From positions 75,943,559 through 76,007,558 of the forward strand of contig NC_092052.1 in assembly GCF_003086295.3 (NCBI RefSeq): DNA of 64,000 nucleotides. The letters run 5' to 3'. The stretch's first letter is position 1. Every line of letters begins with the position of its first letter. This DNA comes from Arachis hypogaea. Taxonomy: Eukaryota; Streptophyta; Magnoliopsida; Fabales; Fabaceae. Below, piece by piece: positions 1 through 11,147 of the stretch. Made by a program: the position numbers and the translations under genes. A model generated the notes under the pieces. That model was not told the DNA's origin and did not search any database. It saw nothing but the letters and a program-made list of their open reading frames with translations.

Positions 1-66
1 CTTAGGAATAACATAAACCTCATGCCATTGTCACTAATTAGGAGGATGGGATTTGAGGAAGTGAAA
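1..66 (+). pseudogene. Element J: aspartic protease fragment (left half)
   Basis: Frame 1 reads without a stop up to the insertion point and gives a retropepsin-like stretch containing NINLMPLSL and ending GFEEVK. In sister elements here the same place reads GASINLIP...EVKPTRI. The next residues, PTRISLELADRS, are found at 40314 onward, so the two halves belong to one protease gene cut by solo LTR D. The duplicated target is tgaaa (62-66) on this side and tgaag (40309-40313) on the other. The gag and leader of J lie outside the window to the left. The residues where DLGAS would be read LRNN, so the active-site aspartate is at or beyond the window edge, or mutated. Confidence 0.8.
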
Positions 67-376
67 TGATGAATCCACATTTTGTGGTATTTATTTGCTC
101 TAATTAGGTGGATTTCATTGACTTTTCTTGCATTTATCTATTGAAATAGCATAGTTTCATGATTTCTTCCTAAATTATTCTTGAAAGTAAAAGCATGCTT
201 TTTAGGCATTTTAATTGCTAAATTTCATTCACTTTAATCCTATTCGATGCATTAATGTATTTGTTAAGTGATTTCACATTTCCAAGGCAAAGGATTGGAT
301 CAAAGAAGTGAAGAAGAAGCATGCAAGATAAAGAAGTAATGAAAAAATAAGGAGTTAGTGGAACGCATGGCCACGC
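67..376 (+). repeat. Solo LTR D, segment 1
   Basis: This is the 5' end of D. It begins TGATGAATCC and contains the block around AAAGCATGCTTTTTAGGC, which is also found in the LTRs of A. It stops at cacgc (372-376), the target duplication made when element B inserted. The same cacgc resumes at 37698. Confidence 0.85.
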
Positions 377-1510
377 TGGTAGCACGAATCCCGACACGTC
401 TATACTATTGTACCAGCAAGTGCACTGGGTTGTCCAGGTAATACCTGAGCGAGTCAGGGTCGATCTCACGAGGATTGTGGTTTGAGGCAAGCTATGGTTA
501 TCCTGCAAGTCTTAGTCTAGATCAGAAGGAGTAGAATTTAACGTGTTTTAATATTGTATAAATTACTTTTTATATCAAATAGAGTCAATAATGGAAATAA
601 AAAAAAGAGTAATTAGAACTCAGATGTCGTATAAACTATGAAAAGAGAACAGTTAAGGGTTAGAGTTGCTTAGTCTTTCTGAATTAATGCTGGTAGTACT
701 ATCTTCTCTGCTTGTGAGTGATCTCTTCTATGGAAGACTGTATGTGATCAATACCATGGGCCGTGATCATTGATCTCCTCTGCTACAGATTGAATGCCAT
801 TGGCCGTGGTCATCCAATCTAACGAAGGGTGAAGCGCTAGCAAGTCATTCTCCTGGCGATCCTACTCAAAGCGCCACAGACAAGGTCGAATCTTCCGGAC
901 CAGAGAATGCTGCTTCTTTAGATTCTAGCCTATACCACGGAGACCCTACTCTCCCCGAAAATTGGCTAAACCGGTGTCTCGGGAAGTCCCCAAAGAAGTC
1001 GTGGATTAACCGTCTGATTGATGTATAAACATAGCTGTTTGCTCGTGCTTTCCAGTCACATATTCACACGAACCCAAGTAGACACGGGTGTTCGTCAGGC
1101 ACGTTTGTCTTAGTGTGATGAACATAGCTAATTTGTCAAATCATACTATTCACCATGATGAAGATCAGATATACATCTTAGAAACAGATCAAACACGGAT
1201 CAGAGAAGAAACAGTAATTCTTTTATTAATTCATAGGACTCAGCAAGGCTCCTCCCCTCAACCTAGGAGGTTTAGAAACTCATACTGAGGTAGAACACAA
1301 TGTAAAATGTGTATGATAGTAAAAGTGATGTAAAAGTGTTCAAATAACATGAATAAAATCCCTTAAATACTAAACAATGACTAGTAAGGGTAAAACAGTC
1401 TATTTATTGCTAAAATTCACTTTTGGAGCCCACTTGGTGAGTGTTTGGGCTGAGCTTTGATGAGATCCACGTGCTATGATGCTCCTTAGACGTGGAACGC
1501 TAGCTAGGGG
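377..1510 (-). repeat. Element B 3' LTR, distal part
   Basis: This runs from TGGTAGCACG (the reverse complement of the LTR end) and matches 36124-37220 of the 5' LTR along its length, including the blocks around gggtcgatc and ggccgtg. It breaks at gctagctagggg, where the intact LTR continues gggtcctctctggg. That continuation is at 27667, so A inserted here. The open frame at 1088-1288 lies inside this LTR and is probably chance. Confidence 0.87.
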
Positions 1511-1512
1511 AT

Positions 1513-3416
1513 AGATGAATCCATATTTTACGATATATTTTGGTTTGATTTGAGTGGATTTCATCACATAAACCCACATTTATTCATCTAAATAGCATAG
1601 TTTTGTAATTCTCCCTAGATTTGTGCTTAATTGTGAAAACATACTTTTTAGGCCTTAAAATAGCTAAAATTAATTCACTTTAATTTCATTTGGTGCCTTA
1701 ATGTATTTGTTGAGTGATTTTATATTTCCAAGGCAAGTATGGAATGGAAGAAGTGAAGAGAAAAGCATGCAAAAGGGAGAAATCATGAAGAAAATGAAGT
1801 TTGGAAGCTGCTGCAAAGGTGCGTACGCACAGTGATGCGTGCGTACGCACACCAGTGACTTCGTGCAAGGATGAATATGCACCAAATGTCGTGCGTACGC
1901 ACGATGGGAATTCTGCGCACTTGTGCGTATGCACCGTAGGTCGTGCGTACGCACGCGTGCATATGCGTGAGGTCATTAATTGCAAATTGCTGGGAGCGAT
2001 TTTTGGGCCTCCAGAGGCCAGTCAAACTCATTTCTGAAGCTATTTGAGGCCAATGTGAAGAAGGATGAAGGGGGGAGCACTTAGATTTAGGTTTTTACAT
2101 GTTTTTGTTAGTTTTCTAGAGAGAGAAGCTCCCTCTTCTCTCTAGAACTAGGGTTTCTTAGTTTTCTTTCTCTTTAATTTTAGCATTTAACTTGTTTTCA
2201 TCTAGTTTCTTCTACATTTCTTTGTTCTCTTGTCTTAATTTCCTTATGTTATCTTGTTAATTTCTCATTTTCCTTGCTTTTTATGTTTATGAGAACTCTT
2301 GTTATTTTAATTTATAATTAATGCAATTTAAGTTTTCATGTCAATTATTGCTTTTTTGAGTTACTATCTTTACTTTTCTTGCTTGGTAGTTGTAGCACTT
2401 ATTATTTCTTGTCATTTTACCATGCTTTTTTTCATGCCCACCAAGTGTTTGATAAAATGCTTGGTTGGGTTTTTACTTAGTTTTTCTCTACTCTTGACTT
2501 GAAATTGATGACTTTGGTGATCCTTGAGTCATTGATGTCCATTCTTGTTTGATACATTAGAGTAGTTAGTTGATTTGGTCTCTATTGACTTTATGTGACC
2601 CTTAGTGTTGACATAGGACTTATGGATTGAAATCAACTATGCCTACTTGACTTATTTTTTATGTAAGGTTGACTAAGTAGGATTAACTCTTCATAATTAT
2701 CATGTGTTTGTGGTCAATATCAAGGATAGGTAACTTTAGCTCTCAATTACTTGCCAAGAGTTTTCTTGCATTTGAAGTTTCCTTTCCTTGCATTTAATTG
2801 CTTTGACTTTTATTGCTTTGATTTTTAATTCCTTGCATGTTTAGTTTTCACACTCTTGGTTAAGAAATTGGGTGTTTGGGTGGAATTGAGTTGTGGATGT
2901 CCATTTCGCATTGTATGTGAATTGTTAATTGGTTTGGTCTTCCTTGACTCTAAGTGACCCACTAGTGTTGACTTAGGACTTAGGAATTGGAATCAATTAT
3001 GCCCTTTTGACTAATCCTCGATGTTAGGATAGACTAATTGGGATTAATTCCTCACAATTGCCATGTTTGTAGTCCATAACTAGGATAGGTATCTTTAATT
3101 CCCCAATCCTCACCAAGAGCTCTTTTTGTCATTTAATTTCCATTTTCATTTCCTTTACTTGCTTTCCTTTAATTCCTTGCATGATTATTTACATTTCTTG
3201 CATATCTTGTCATCCAACCCCCAATTCCTTCATAGCCGATAATTTTACATTTCATTGCAACTCCTAAGGAAGATGACTCGAGGTTTAATACTCTCGATTT
3301 ATATTTGTTTTGAATTTAACATTTGATTGTGAGAATTCTTTGTTGGTTTGGACTATGCTACCAACAAATTGATTCTTGTTTTTGATTGATTCTAGACCAC
3401 ATCAAATTCTCATACA
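1513..3416 (+). repeat. Element A LTR1
   Basis: It starts (t/a)GATGAATCCATATTTTACG and ends ...AAATTCTCATACA just before the primer site. It matches LTR2 (from 7067) almost base for base over the first 1.4 kb. It includes a palindrome cluster of TGCGTACGCAC type (about 1819-1960), a conserved block GCTGGGAGCGATTTTTGGGC, and an internal hairpin. The last part, from about 2900, repeats a diverged copy of the block around 2540-2760 (vertical phrases such as 'gttgacttaggactta'), so the LTR has internal duplication. Frames at 1670-2037 on both strands come from the palindromes and are not genes. Confidence 0.85.
2116..2145 (+). other. Conserved LTR hairpin (LTR1)
   Basis: CTAGAGAGAGAAG pairs with CTTCTCTCTAG across a short C-rich loop. 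The same inverted repeat is at 7651-7680, 26363-26392, 37921-37952, 15977-16007 and, on the opposite strand, 39536-39562 and 60816-60844. It would fold in the LTR transcript. Its role is unknown. Confidence 0.6.
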
Positions 3417-3423
3417 TCAAATT

Positions 3424-3440
3424 TGGCGCCGTTGCCAGGG
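3424..3440 (+). other. Primer-binding site, tRNA-Asp type (A, first internal region)
   Basis: TGGCGCCGTTGCCAGGG is complementary to the 3' end of plant tRNA-Asp(GUC) (rule TGGCGCCGTTGCCGGGG) with one mismatch. It lies 7 bases after the LTR end. Confidence 0.8.
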
Positions 3441-3659
3441 AGTTGCAATAGTGTATATTTTTTGCTATTGTTAATATGTGAATATGTAAATAGCTTGATT
3501 TTTGATTGATTGTACATATGTTGCTTTCTTATTTTTTGTTGATTGTGAATATGTTAATATGTGAATATCTTGCCTTTTGTTTGCTATTGTGAATATGTTT
3601 GCTATTGTGGATGTGTTTTTCTTGTATGCCTTTTGTTTTTTTTTTCTTGTTGGGAGTTC

Positions 3660-3812
3660 ATGGCTCGTTGGGCACTCCATCCAAACATGGTGCAATCAAT
3701 TGGGAATTGTGGAGATTCTAGCATTGTTGGAAGCTCCATGATGAATATAAGCACAAGATCAAAGCTCTCCCAATTGTCTAACTTAAAGGCATTAAATAAA
3801 AGTGTTTGGTAA
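3660..3812 (+). CDS. Small hypothetical reading frame in non-autonomous element A (50 aa)
   Basis: ATG at 3660 opens a 50-residue frame beginning MARWALHPNM and ending LNKSVW. It lies about 220 bases after the primer site, where gag would start in a full element. The second internal region has the same frame, of identical length, at 23531-23683, with about five residue changes. No zinc knuckle, signal peptide or membrane segment is visible, and I do not recognise it. It may be a gag N-terminus remnant or simply a leader frame. The upstream T-rich run resembles untranslated leader. Confidence 0.35.
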   Translation: MARWALHPNMVQSIGNCGDSSIVGSSMMNISTRSKLSQLSNLKALNKSVW

Positions 3813-4026
3813 CACCTTTCTAACCCTCCCTTTGTACATAGTTTCAATTTATTGCATTTTGTCTCTTGTAGATAGCTTAAGTTTAGTTTCATTTCGAGTT
3901 TAATTTGATTAGATTTTAGTTTAGATCATGTGTTTTTGATGAATAACATGTTTTGGGTTTGAAAATGCTATTTTGGATGTCATGTTTGGTGCCTTAGAGA
4001 ACTAAAATTTTTTGGAAAAAACAGAG
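3813..4026 (+). other. Element A internal spacer before the array
   Basis: T-rich sequence repeated at 23684-23896 with few differences. No frame or motif is recognised. Confidence 0.5.
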
Positions 4027-4511
4027 CATGTGCGTGCGCACACACCTGTGCGTACGCACACAACCCCAATTTTCGCGTTCTGTGCGGACGCACCCACTTG
4101 TGCGTGCGCACACGAGCTTACACCCCTTCTGCTGGGAGCGTTCGCATGCCTTGTGCGTCCGCATCCCCCTCTTTTTGTGTCTTGTGCGTGCGCACGGACC
4201 TGTGTGCGCACGCACAGGCGGCGATATAGCTGGCAGTTGTGACGCTCCATGTCAAAAAAAAACCTCCCTGTGTGTGCGCATAGCTGTGTGCGCATGCACA
4301 ACCTTTGGAACCCCTTCTGCTCGCAGCACACACACCCCTTGTGCGTGGGAACACCCACTCTTTTCCCTTCTGTGCGTTCGTAGGCCCTTCTGTGCGCACG
4401 CACAGTCCCTTATGCCCCTGCTGTTCGCAGCGTCCGCACGTTGTGTGCGCGCGCACAACCGTATTTTCCACCTAGTGTGCGTACGCACACGTACCTGTGC
4501 ATACGCACACC
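4027..4511 (+). repeat. Tandem array of TGTGCG-type palindromes (A, first internal region)
   Basis: About a dozen units built on TGTGCGTACGCACA and variants (TGTGCGTGCGCACA, TGTGCGCACGCACA, GTGTGCGCGCGCAC) are spaced 25-45 bases apart by C/T-rich linkers such as ccccttctgct. Each unit is its own reverse complement or nearly so, which makes long open frames on both strands (for example 4028-4627). These are composition artefacts. A matching array is at 23897-24377. Confidence 0.85.
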
Positions 4512-7066
4512 CCTATTTTCTGACCTCTACACTTCTTTTCTTCTCTTCTCTCTACTTCCTCTCTTCTTCTTTCTTTCACCCCCCTCTTCTCTTGCTTTTC
4601 CCCTATTTTTCTACTTGTTTTACTTAGTCTTTGTTGCATTTCTTTTTCATTTTAGTAATTATATTTTTTTAGTTTAGTTATTTGTTAATTAATTAAATTG
4701 CAAGTGTTTGCTTGATGATTGTTGGGTTGTTTCTTGCTGGAATTTTAATTCATTTTTTTTATGAATATGTGCACTGAGCATCAAGTCCTTGTTGATTGCC
4801 TAGACGAATTGTGAGTTTAATGCATGTGTTGTAGCTACCATATGTGTTAAACTATATCCTTATTTGGCAACTTGATTATGAATTGTGCACTTTTAATTTA
4901 GTGATTTGAGTTGAAATACTTAGTCATCATGGGTGTTAAGTGAATACAATCACATAACAAGGTATTTGTTCCTTGTTAATGCTTTGCATTTTTTTGAGTC
5001 GACTTGACTTGATTCCTATCAACACTTGTCAATTTTTGTAACAAGCACCTTATACATGTGATTATTTCATTATTTCTAAGGATGAATAAGTAATCTCTTT
5101 TCATCATTGTTTTGGTTATTGTTAATTGTGCCATTTTGTATTAATCTTGCGCTTTCACTTGCACAATTTTAATATCCAATATCTCATACACTCAATTTAC
5201 TTTAGTGTGGTTTCCTAGGGTTATTTGTACCTTAAGTTTTGCTTTTTCTTCACTTGCAACCTAGGCCACTTAGTTCAGGAACAAGCTATTTCTTTTGCTT
5301 TTGTGGTTACCGTTTTATCCGACAAATGTGTGTGTTCTAAACCGTGCATACTTAGGATACACACATTGTCTTCATTATACCACAACAACTTATTTTTTCT
5401 CAATTCTTGTTTAATTGTTTTCTACAGCAACCCAGAGCCCCGGTGCCCACCAACTGAAGGTGGAGCCTCTTAGAGAATTTCTTCACCCCCGGTTTGAGTG
5501 CATGCATGGAGGACCGTGTAACGTTTAAGTGTGGGGGAGGATCCGCAATTTTGGGGTGTAAATCTCTCTTTCTCAATACCTTGCACTAATTTTTCTTGTT
5601 TTAATAGTTATATTTTTTTGAATATTTGTTAGTCTTTTATTGCATTATACTTTGTTTGGTTTGCTTGTACATATCTTAGCGTGCTTATAATTATCTTTGC
5701 ATGTTGCATGGTAGAGTAAATAAGTTTGGGAAAATAACAAATAATTGTCAAGAAATCCCTTTTTGGGCATTCCATTGAATTGATTTGAAAACTTGTTTTA
5801 AACTTGCTTGAAGTATCTTTTTAATTGTGTGGTTGCACATCTTCAACCACAATTTTTGTTCTTGTGTGTTAAAACTTTCATGATTGTGATCTTAGATTTG
5901 CTTTAGTCTATATGTCCTATATTTGATGTTTTAAATTGCATTTAGTATGATTGAGGCCATTTTTGAAACTAAGCTTACTAACCCACATGGCCACCTTTGT
6001 AAAAACCCTTACATTAAACCACTTTTTGAGCCTTTAATTCCCCTTTGTTCTAATTTTAAGCACATCATCAACCCTATGTGAAAGACCATGAATGTCCATT
6101 AATTGTATCTTTGATTGGCTTGGGTTTGAGTGTGTGTGTTAATCAAGTGTGGGGAAATTTGTAGAAACATTGGTAGTTAGTACTTTGGGTTTCATTGAGA
6201 AGATTTTGGAAAAATGGGTAAACACTCATGCAGTCATTACTTGAAATATATGCATCTCTTTTTTGTTGATAAAAGAAAAAAATTTTAGTGTATATACTTT
6301 GTATAAAAAAAAAGAAAAGAAAAGAAAAGAAAAGAAAAGAAAAGAAAAAGAAAAAAGAATGATAATAATAATGTAAATAAATGATGCATATGTATGTGAA
6401 TTCGAAAGAGGATGCATGAGTAAATGTGAAAAAGAAAGAGGATAAATGGGTAGTTAGGTTGTTTTGTTATGTATATAGGATGATATAGGATTATGTGGGA
6501 TAATTGAACTAATCAAATATCCAATCTATAATCCCACTTAACCATATTAATCCTACCCTTACCCTAGCCCTATTACAACCCTCAAAAGTCCTCTTGATAT
6601 TTGCATCCATTCATCAAATGTTATTTGATTGTTAGATGGCTTGCAAATCTTAGAAAACATTATTAAAGGAGAAATTGAGTGATTAAGCCCTAAACACTGA
6701 GCGACTAGAGTGTAAATACATCCGGTGAGGGGTTCAATCGCTCAATTCTATGTTTCCACCCCGTATCTTGTATCTTCTTGCAAGTTGTTGAAATGAATTT
6801 TGAAAATTTCAAATCAAATCTTTGGACATTGATTATATTGTTATATTTTCTTGTCTTGGCCCTAAGTTTCTACTTTGGATTGATTGAGATTCTCTTGTTT
6901 GTTTTTGCCAAACTCAATAGGAACCATATTGTAAATATATATAGGTAGCATTTAGCATAATTGCATGCATATAAGTAGTTGCATTAAATAAGATGTTTAC
7001 CCTTTCATTCTTCTCCTTTGGTTGTGTTTAGCATGAGGACATGCTATTGTTTAAGTGTGGGAGAAT
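4512..7066 (+). other. Element A internal non-coding region, first copy
   Basis: This is AT-rich sequence without gag or pol motifs. It opens with a C/T-rich run (4512-4620). Around 5400-5545 there is a denser part with cagcaacccagagcc and TTTAAGTGTGGGGGAGG, a purine-rich, polypurine-tract-like string that recurs in the second copy near 25355. The region ends AAGTGTGGGAGAAT directly before LTR2, which is a plausible polypurine tract. The 82-codon frame at 5225-5473 is also present in the second copy (25056-25304) with the same length; I do not recognise it. Confidence 0.6.
6304..6360 (+). repeat. (AAAAG)n simple repeat
   Basis: An A-run followed by about eight AAAAG pentamers, with an ATA-rich tail (gataataataat). 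The second internal region lacks it because its 3' part is deleted. Confidence 0.9.
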
Positions 7067-8526
7067 TGATGAATCCATATTTTACGATATATTTTTGTTT
7101 GATTTGAGTGGATTTTATCACATAAACCCACATTTATTCATCTAAATGGCATAGTTTTGTAATTCTCCCTAGATTTGTGCTTAATTGTGAAAACATGCTT
7201 TTTAGGCCTTAAAATAGCTAAAATTAATTCACGTTAATCCCATTTGGTGCCTTTTGATGTATTTGTTGAATGATTTCAGGTTTCCAAGGCAAGTATGGGA
7301 TAGAAGAAGTGAAGAGAAAAGCATGCAAAAGGGAGAAATCATGAAGAAAATGAAGTTTGGAAGCTGCTGCAAAGGTGCGTACGCATACCGGTGACTTCTT
7401 GCAAGAATGCGTACGCACCAAATGTCATGCGTACGCACGATAGGAGTTCTGCGCACTTGTGCGTACGCACCGTAGGTCGTGCATACGCACGCGTGCATAT
7501 GCGTGAGGTCATTAATTGCAAATCGCTGGGGGCGATTTTTGGGCCTCCAGAGCCCAGTCCAACTCATTTCTGAAGCTATTTGAGGCTAATGTGAAGAAGG
7601 ATAAAGGGGGAGCACTTAGATTTAGGTTTTTACATGTTTTTGTTAGTTTTCTAGAGAGAGAAGCTCCCCCTTCTCTCTAGAACTAGGGTTTCTTAGTTTA
7701 CTTTCTCTTTAATTTCAGCATTTAATTCTTGTTTTCATCTAGTTTCTTCTACATTTCTTTGTTCTCTTGTCTTAATTTCCTTATGTTATCTTGTTAATTT
7801 CCCATTTTCCTTGCTTTTTATGTTTATGAGCACTCTTGTTATTTTAATTTACAATTAATGCAATTTAAGTTTTCATGTCAATTATTGCTTTCTTGAGTTG
7901 CTATCTTTACTTTCGTTGCTTAGTAGTTGTAGCACTTATTATTTCTTGTCATTTTACCATGATTTCTTTTCATGCCCACCAAGTGTTTGATAAAATGCTT
8001 GGTTGGTTTTTACTTAGTTTTTCTCTACTCTTGGCTTGAAATTGATGACTTTGGTGATCCTTGAGTCATTGATATCCATTCTTGTTTGATACATTAGAGT
8101 AGTTAGTTGATTTGGTCTCCATTGACTCTATGTGACCCTTAGTGTTGACATAGGACTTATGGATTGAAATCAACTATGCCTACTTGACTTATCTTCGATG
8201 TAAGGTTGACTAAGTAGGATTAACTCTTCATAATCATCATGTGTTTGTAGTCAATGTCTAGGATAGGTAACCTTAGCTCTCAATTACTTGCCAAGAGTTT
8301 TCTTGCATTTGAAGTTTCCTTTCTTTGCATTTAATTGCTTTGATTTTTATTTCCTTGCATGTTTAGTTTTCACACTCTTGGTTGAGAAATTGGGTGTTTG
8401 GGTGTAATTGAGTTGTGGATGTCCATTCTGCATTGTGTGTGAATTGTTAATTGGTTTGGTTTCTCTTGACTCTAAGTGACTCACTAGTGTTGACATAGGA
8501 CTTAGGGATTGGAATCAATTATGCCC
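7067..8526 (+). repeat. Element A LTR2, left part
   Basis: It begins TGATGAATCCATATTTTACG after a purine-rich tract and follows LTR1 closely through the palindrome cluster (7377-7495), hairpin (7651-7680) and T-rich downstream part. It is interrupted after tgccc (8522-8526) by element C and resumes at 22904 with the same tgccc. Relative to LTR1 it has a small deletion in the palindrome cluster. Confidence 0.87.
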
Positions 8527-9520
8527 TGGTGTGGGAAATTATGATCACACTTTTCACAACTCCGCACAACTAACCAGCAAGTGCACTGGGTCGTCCAAGT
8601 AATACCTTACGTGAGTAAGGGTCGATCCCACGGAGATTGTCAGCTTGAAGCAAGCTGTGGTTATCTTGTAAATCTTAGTCAGGAGATTAACGAGAAAATT
8701 GATTTTGTTCATAAAAAGTAAAGTACATAAAATAAATGGTACTTATAATTCAGTAATGAGAAATAGGTTGAGGTTTCAGAGATGCTCTATCATCTGAATC
8801 TCTGCTTTCCTACTGTCTTCTTCTCTAAACACGCATGGCTTCCTTCAATGGCAAGCTGTATGATCCTCTCGGATGAAAAATATCAGGTACGATCTCTGCA
8901 CGGCTAATCAACTGTCGGATTTCTCGTCTCGGATGACAAATACCAGGTACAGCTACCGCATGGCTAATCATTTGTCGGTTCTCACTAGCGTCGGAATAGG
9001 ATCTCTCTATCCTTTTACACACTGTCACTGCGCCCAACATTCGTGAGTTCGAAGCTCGTCACAGTCATCCCTTCCCAGATCCTACTCGAAATACCACAGA
9101 TAAGGTTTAGACTTTTCGGATCCCAGGAATGCTGCCAATTGATTCTAGCCTCTACCACCAAGGTTCTAATCTCATGGACTCGGTCCGTGAATCAGAGACC
9201 CAAGAGATACGCACTCAAGCTGTCGTCCAATGACTACTTTGAGCTCAAATAGAACGGGAGTGGTTGTCAGGCACGCGTTCATAGAATTGAGAATAATGAT
9301 GAGTGTCACGGATCACCACACTCTCTATATTGAAGTACGAGTGAGTATCTTAGAATAGAATCAAGCGTGATTGAATAGAAAACAGTAGCAATTTGCATTA
9401 ATCCATTGAAACACAGCAGAGCTCCTCACCCCCATCTATGGGGTTTAGAGACTCATGCCGTAGAAGATACAATATCAAATAAAAATGTCATGAGTTACTA
9501 AAATGAATCTCTAAAAGTAG

Positions 9521-9528
9521 TTTTTATA
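9521..9528 (-). promoter_or_regulatory. TATA-like box in element C 3' LTR
   Basis: TATAAAAA on the - strand within gttagTATAAAAActac. The same string is at 22299-22306 (5' LTR of C) and at 43106-43113 and 53095-53102 (K). By position it is the likely core promoter of this LTR family. Confidence 0.5.
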
Positions 9529-9771
9529 CTAACTAGTAACTTAGATTTATAGAAAATGAGTAACTAACTGCAAATAGTGCAGAGATCCACTTTCGGAACC
9601 CACTTGGTGAGTGTTTGGGCTGAGCTTTCAAGCTTTCACGTGCATATGCCTAAAGTTGGAGTTAAACGCCACCCTGGGTGCCAAAATGGGCGTTTAACGC
9701 CAAGAATTATGCCAGTTCTGGCGTTTTATGCCAGAAAGTTTTTGGCTGGATTTTAATGCCAGTTTGGGCCA

Positions 9772-10005
9772 TCAAATCTCAGGCAAAGCATGGAATATTA
9801 TATATTGCTGGAAAGCCCAAGATGTATACTTTCCAAAGCAATTAAAAGTGTGCCAATTGGGCTTCTGTAGCTCCAGAAAATCCACTTCGAGTGCAGGAGG
9901 GTCAGAATCCAACAGCATCTGCAGTCCTTTCTCAGCCTCTGAATCAGATTTTTGCTCAGATCCCTCAATTTCAGCCAGAAAATACCTGAAATTATAGAAA
10001 AACAC
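9772..10005 (-). CDS. LTR-embedded reading frame, about 77 codons
   Basis: The frame begins MFFYNFRYFLAEIEG and contains EQKSDSEAEKGLQMLLDSD. The equivalent frame is recognisable in the LTR of H (58775-59008: FRYFLAKIEELGQKSDSEKALQML), with a 6-base, in-frame difference, and with stops in B and K. Preservation across two LTR subfamilies hints at a coding or leader-peptide role, but plain LTR relatedness may explain it. A TTTCAG immediately before the conserved part resembles a 3' splice site. Function is not known. Confidence 0.3.
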   Translation of the reverse strand: MFFYNFRYFLAEIEGSEQKSDSEAEKGLQMLLDSDPPALEVDFLELQKPNWHTFNCFGKYTSWAFQQYIIFHALPEI

Positions 10006-10137
10006 ACAAACTCATAGTAAAGTCCAGAAATGTGATTTTTTCATAAAAACTAATAAAAATATAATAAAAAGTAAACAAAACATACTAAAAACTATGTGAA
10101 AACAATGCCAAAAAGGGTATAAATTATCCGCTCATTA

Positions 10138-11147
10138 CAACACCAAACTTAAATTGTTGTTTGTCCCCAAGCAACTAAAAACAAAATAGGATAAAAAGAA
10201 GATATACAATAAATTTCAAAATATCAATGAAGCTTAGTTCCAATTAGATGAGCGGGACTAGTAGCCTTTTTTTTGCTTCTGAACAGTTTTGGCATCTCAC
10301 TTTATCCTTTAAAGTTCAGAATGATTGGCATCCATAGGAACTCAGAATTCAGATAGTGTTATTGATTCTCCTAGTTCAGTATGTTGATTCTTGAACACAA
10401 CTACTTTATGAGTTTTGGCCGTGACCCTAAGCCTTTTGTTTTCCAGTGTTACCACCGGATACATAAATGCCACAGACACATAACTGGGTGAACCTTTTCA
10501 GATTGTGACTCAGCTTTGCTAGAGTCCCCAGTTAGAGGTGCCCAGAGCTCTTAAGCACACTCTTTTTTCCTTGGACCACGAATTTAACTACTCAGTCTCA
10601 AGCTTTTCACTTGGACCTTCATGCCACAAGCACATGGTTAGGGACAGCTTTATTTAGCCGCTTAGGCTAGGATTTTATTTCTTTGGGCCCTCCTATCCAT
10701 TAATGCTCAAAGCCTTGGATCCCTTTTTTACCCTTGCCTTTTAATTTAAGGGATTATTGGCTTTTTCTGCTTGCCTTTTCTTTTTCTTTATTTTTCTTTA
10801 TTTTTTACCTTTTTTTTCGCAATCTTTTATTTTTCACTGCTTTTTCTTGCTTTAAGAATCAATTTTATGATTTTTCAGATTATCAATAACATTTCTCTTT
10901 TTTCATTATTCTTTCAAGAGCCAACAATTTTAACATTCATAAATAACAATATAAAAAATATGCACTGTTTAAGCATTCATTTAGAAAACAAAAAGTGTGG
11001 CCACCACATCAAAATAATTAGACTAATTTCAAGATAAATTTCGAAACTATGCACTTCTTGTTCTTTTGCAAATAAAAATATTTTTCATTTAAGGAAGGTG
11101 AGGGATTCATGGAATCATTCATAGCTTTAAGACATAGACTCTAAACT
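10138..11147 (-). other. Element C 3' untranslated region
   Basis: No protein motif is visible. On the - strand it is the stretch before the 3' LTR and ends ...TTTAAGTTTGGTGTTG. A T-rich run (about 10765-10860 on +) and a block around gaggtgcccagagctcttaagcac (10527-10555) are shared with B (28113-29165) and K (51435-52476). Confidence 0.7.

Larger units (their letters stand above)
8527..10137 (-). repeat. Element C 3' LTR
   Basis: It is 1611 bp and pairs with 21305-22903. Palindromic units (ggcgtttaacgcc type) lie at about 9657-9750. A TATA-like box reading TATAAAAA on the - strand lies at 9521-9528. The outer end is TGGTGTGGG and the inner end CTCATTA (CTCATCA in the 5' copy, one change). 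Confidence 0.9.

Noticed and set aside
1670..2037. Frames in the A LTR (also 7224-7573 and 25947-26284) that look conserved
   Set aside because: They overlap the TGCGTACGCAC cluster, are open in both directions, and differ in frame between copies.
4027..4511. Possible CRISPR-like repeat array
   Set aside because: Units are palindromic, vary in sequence and have unequal C/T-rich spacers. The context is a plant retrotransposon, with no cas genes.
4002..4677. Long overlapping open frames on both strands, up to 199 codons
   Set aside because: They lie over the TGTGCG palindrome array and C/T-rich linkers. Palindromes give Cys/Arg/His-Thr-rich frames on both strands; no domain is visible and the frames are not kept in the second copy.
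6226..6417. 63-codon - strand frame with a Phe-rich hydrophobic run
   Set aside because: The hydrophobic part is the reverse complement of the (AAAAG)n repeat.
10771..11037. Hydrophobic 88-codon + strand frame resembling a membrane protein
   Set aside because: Translation of the T-rich tract in the 3' untranslated region of C, on the strand opposite to the element.
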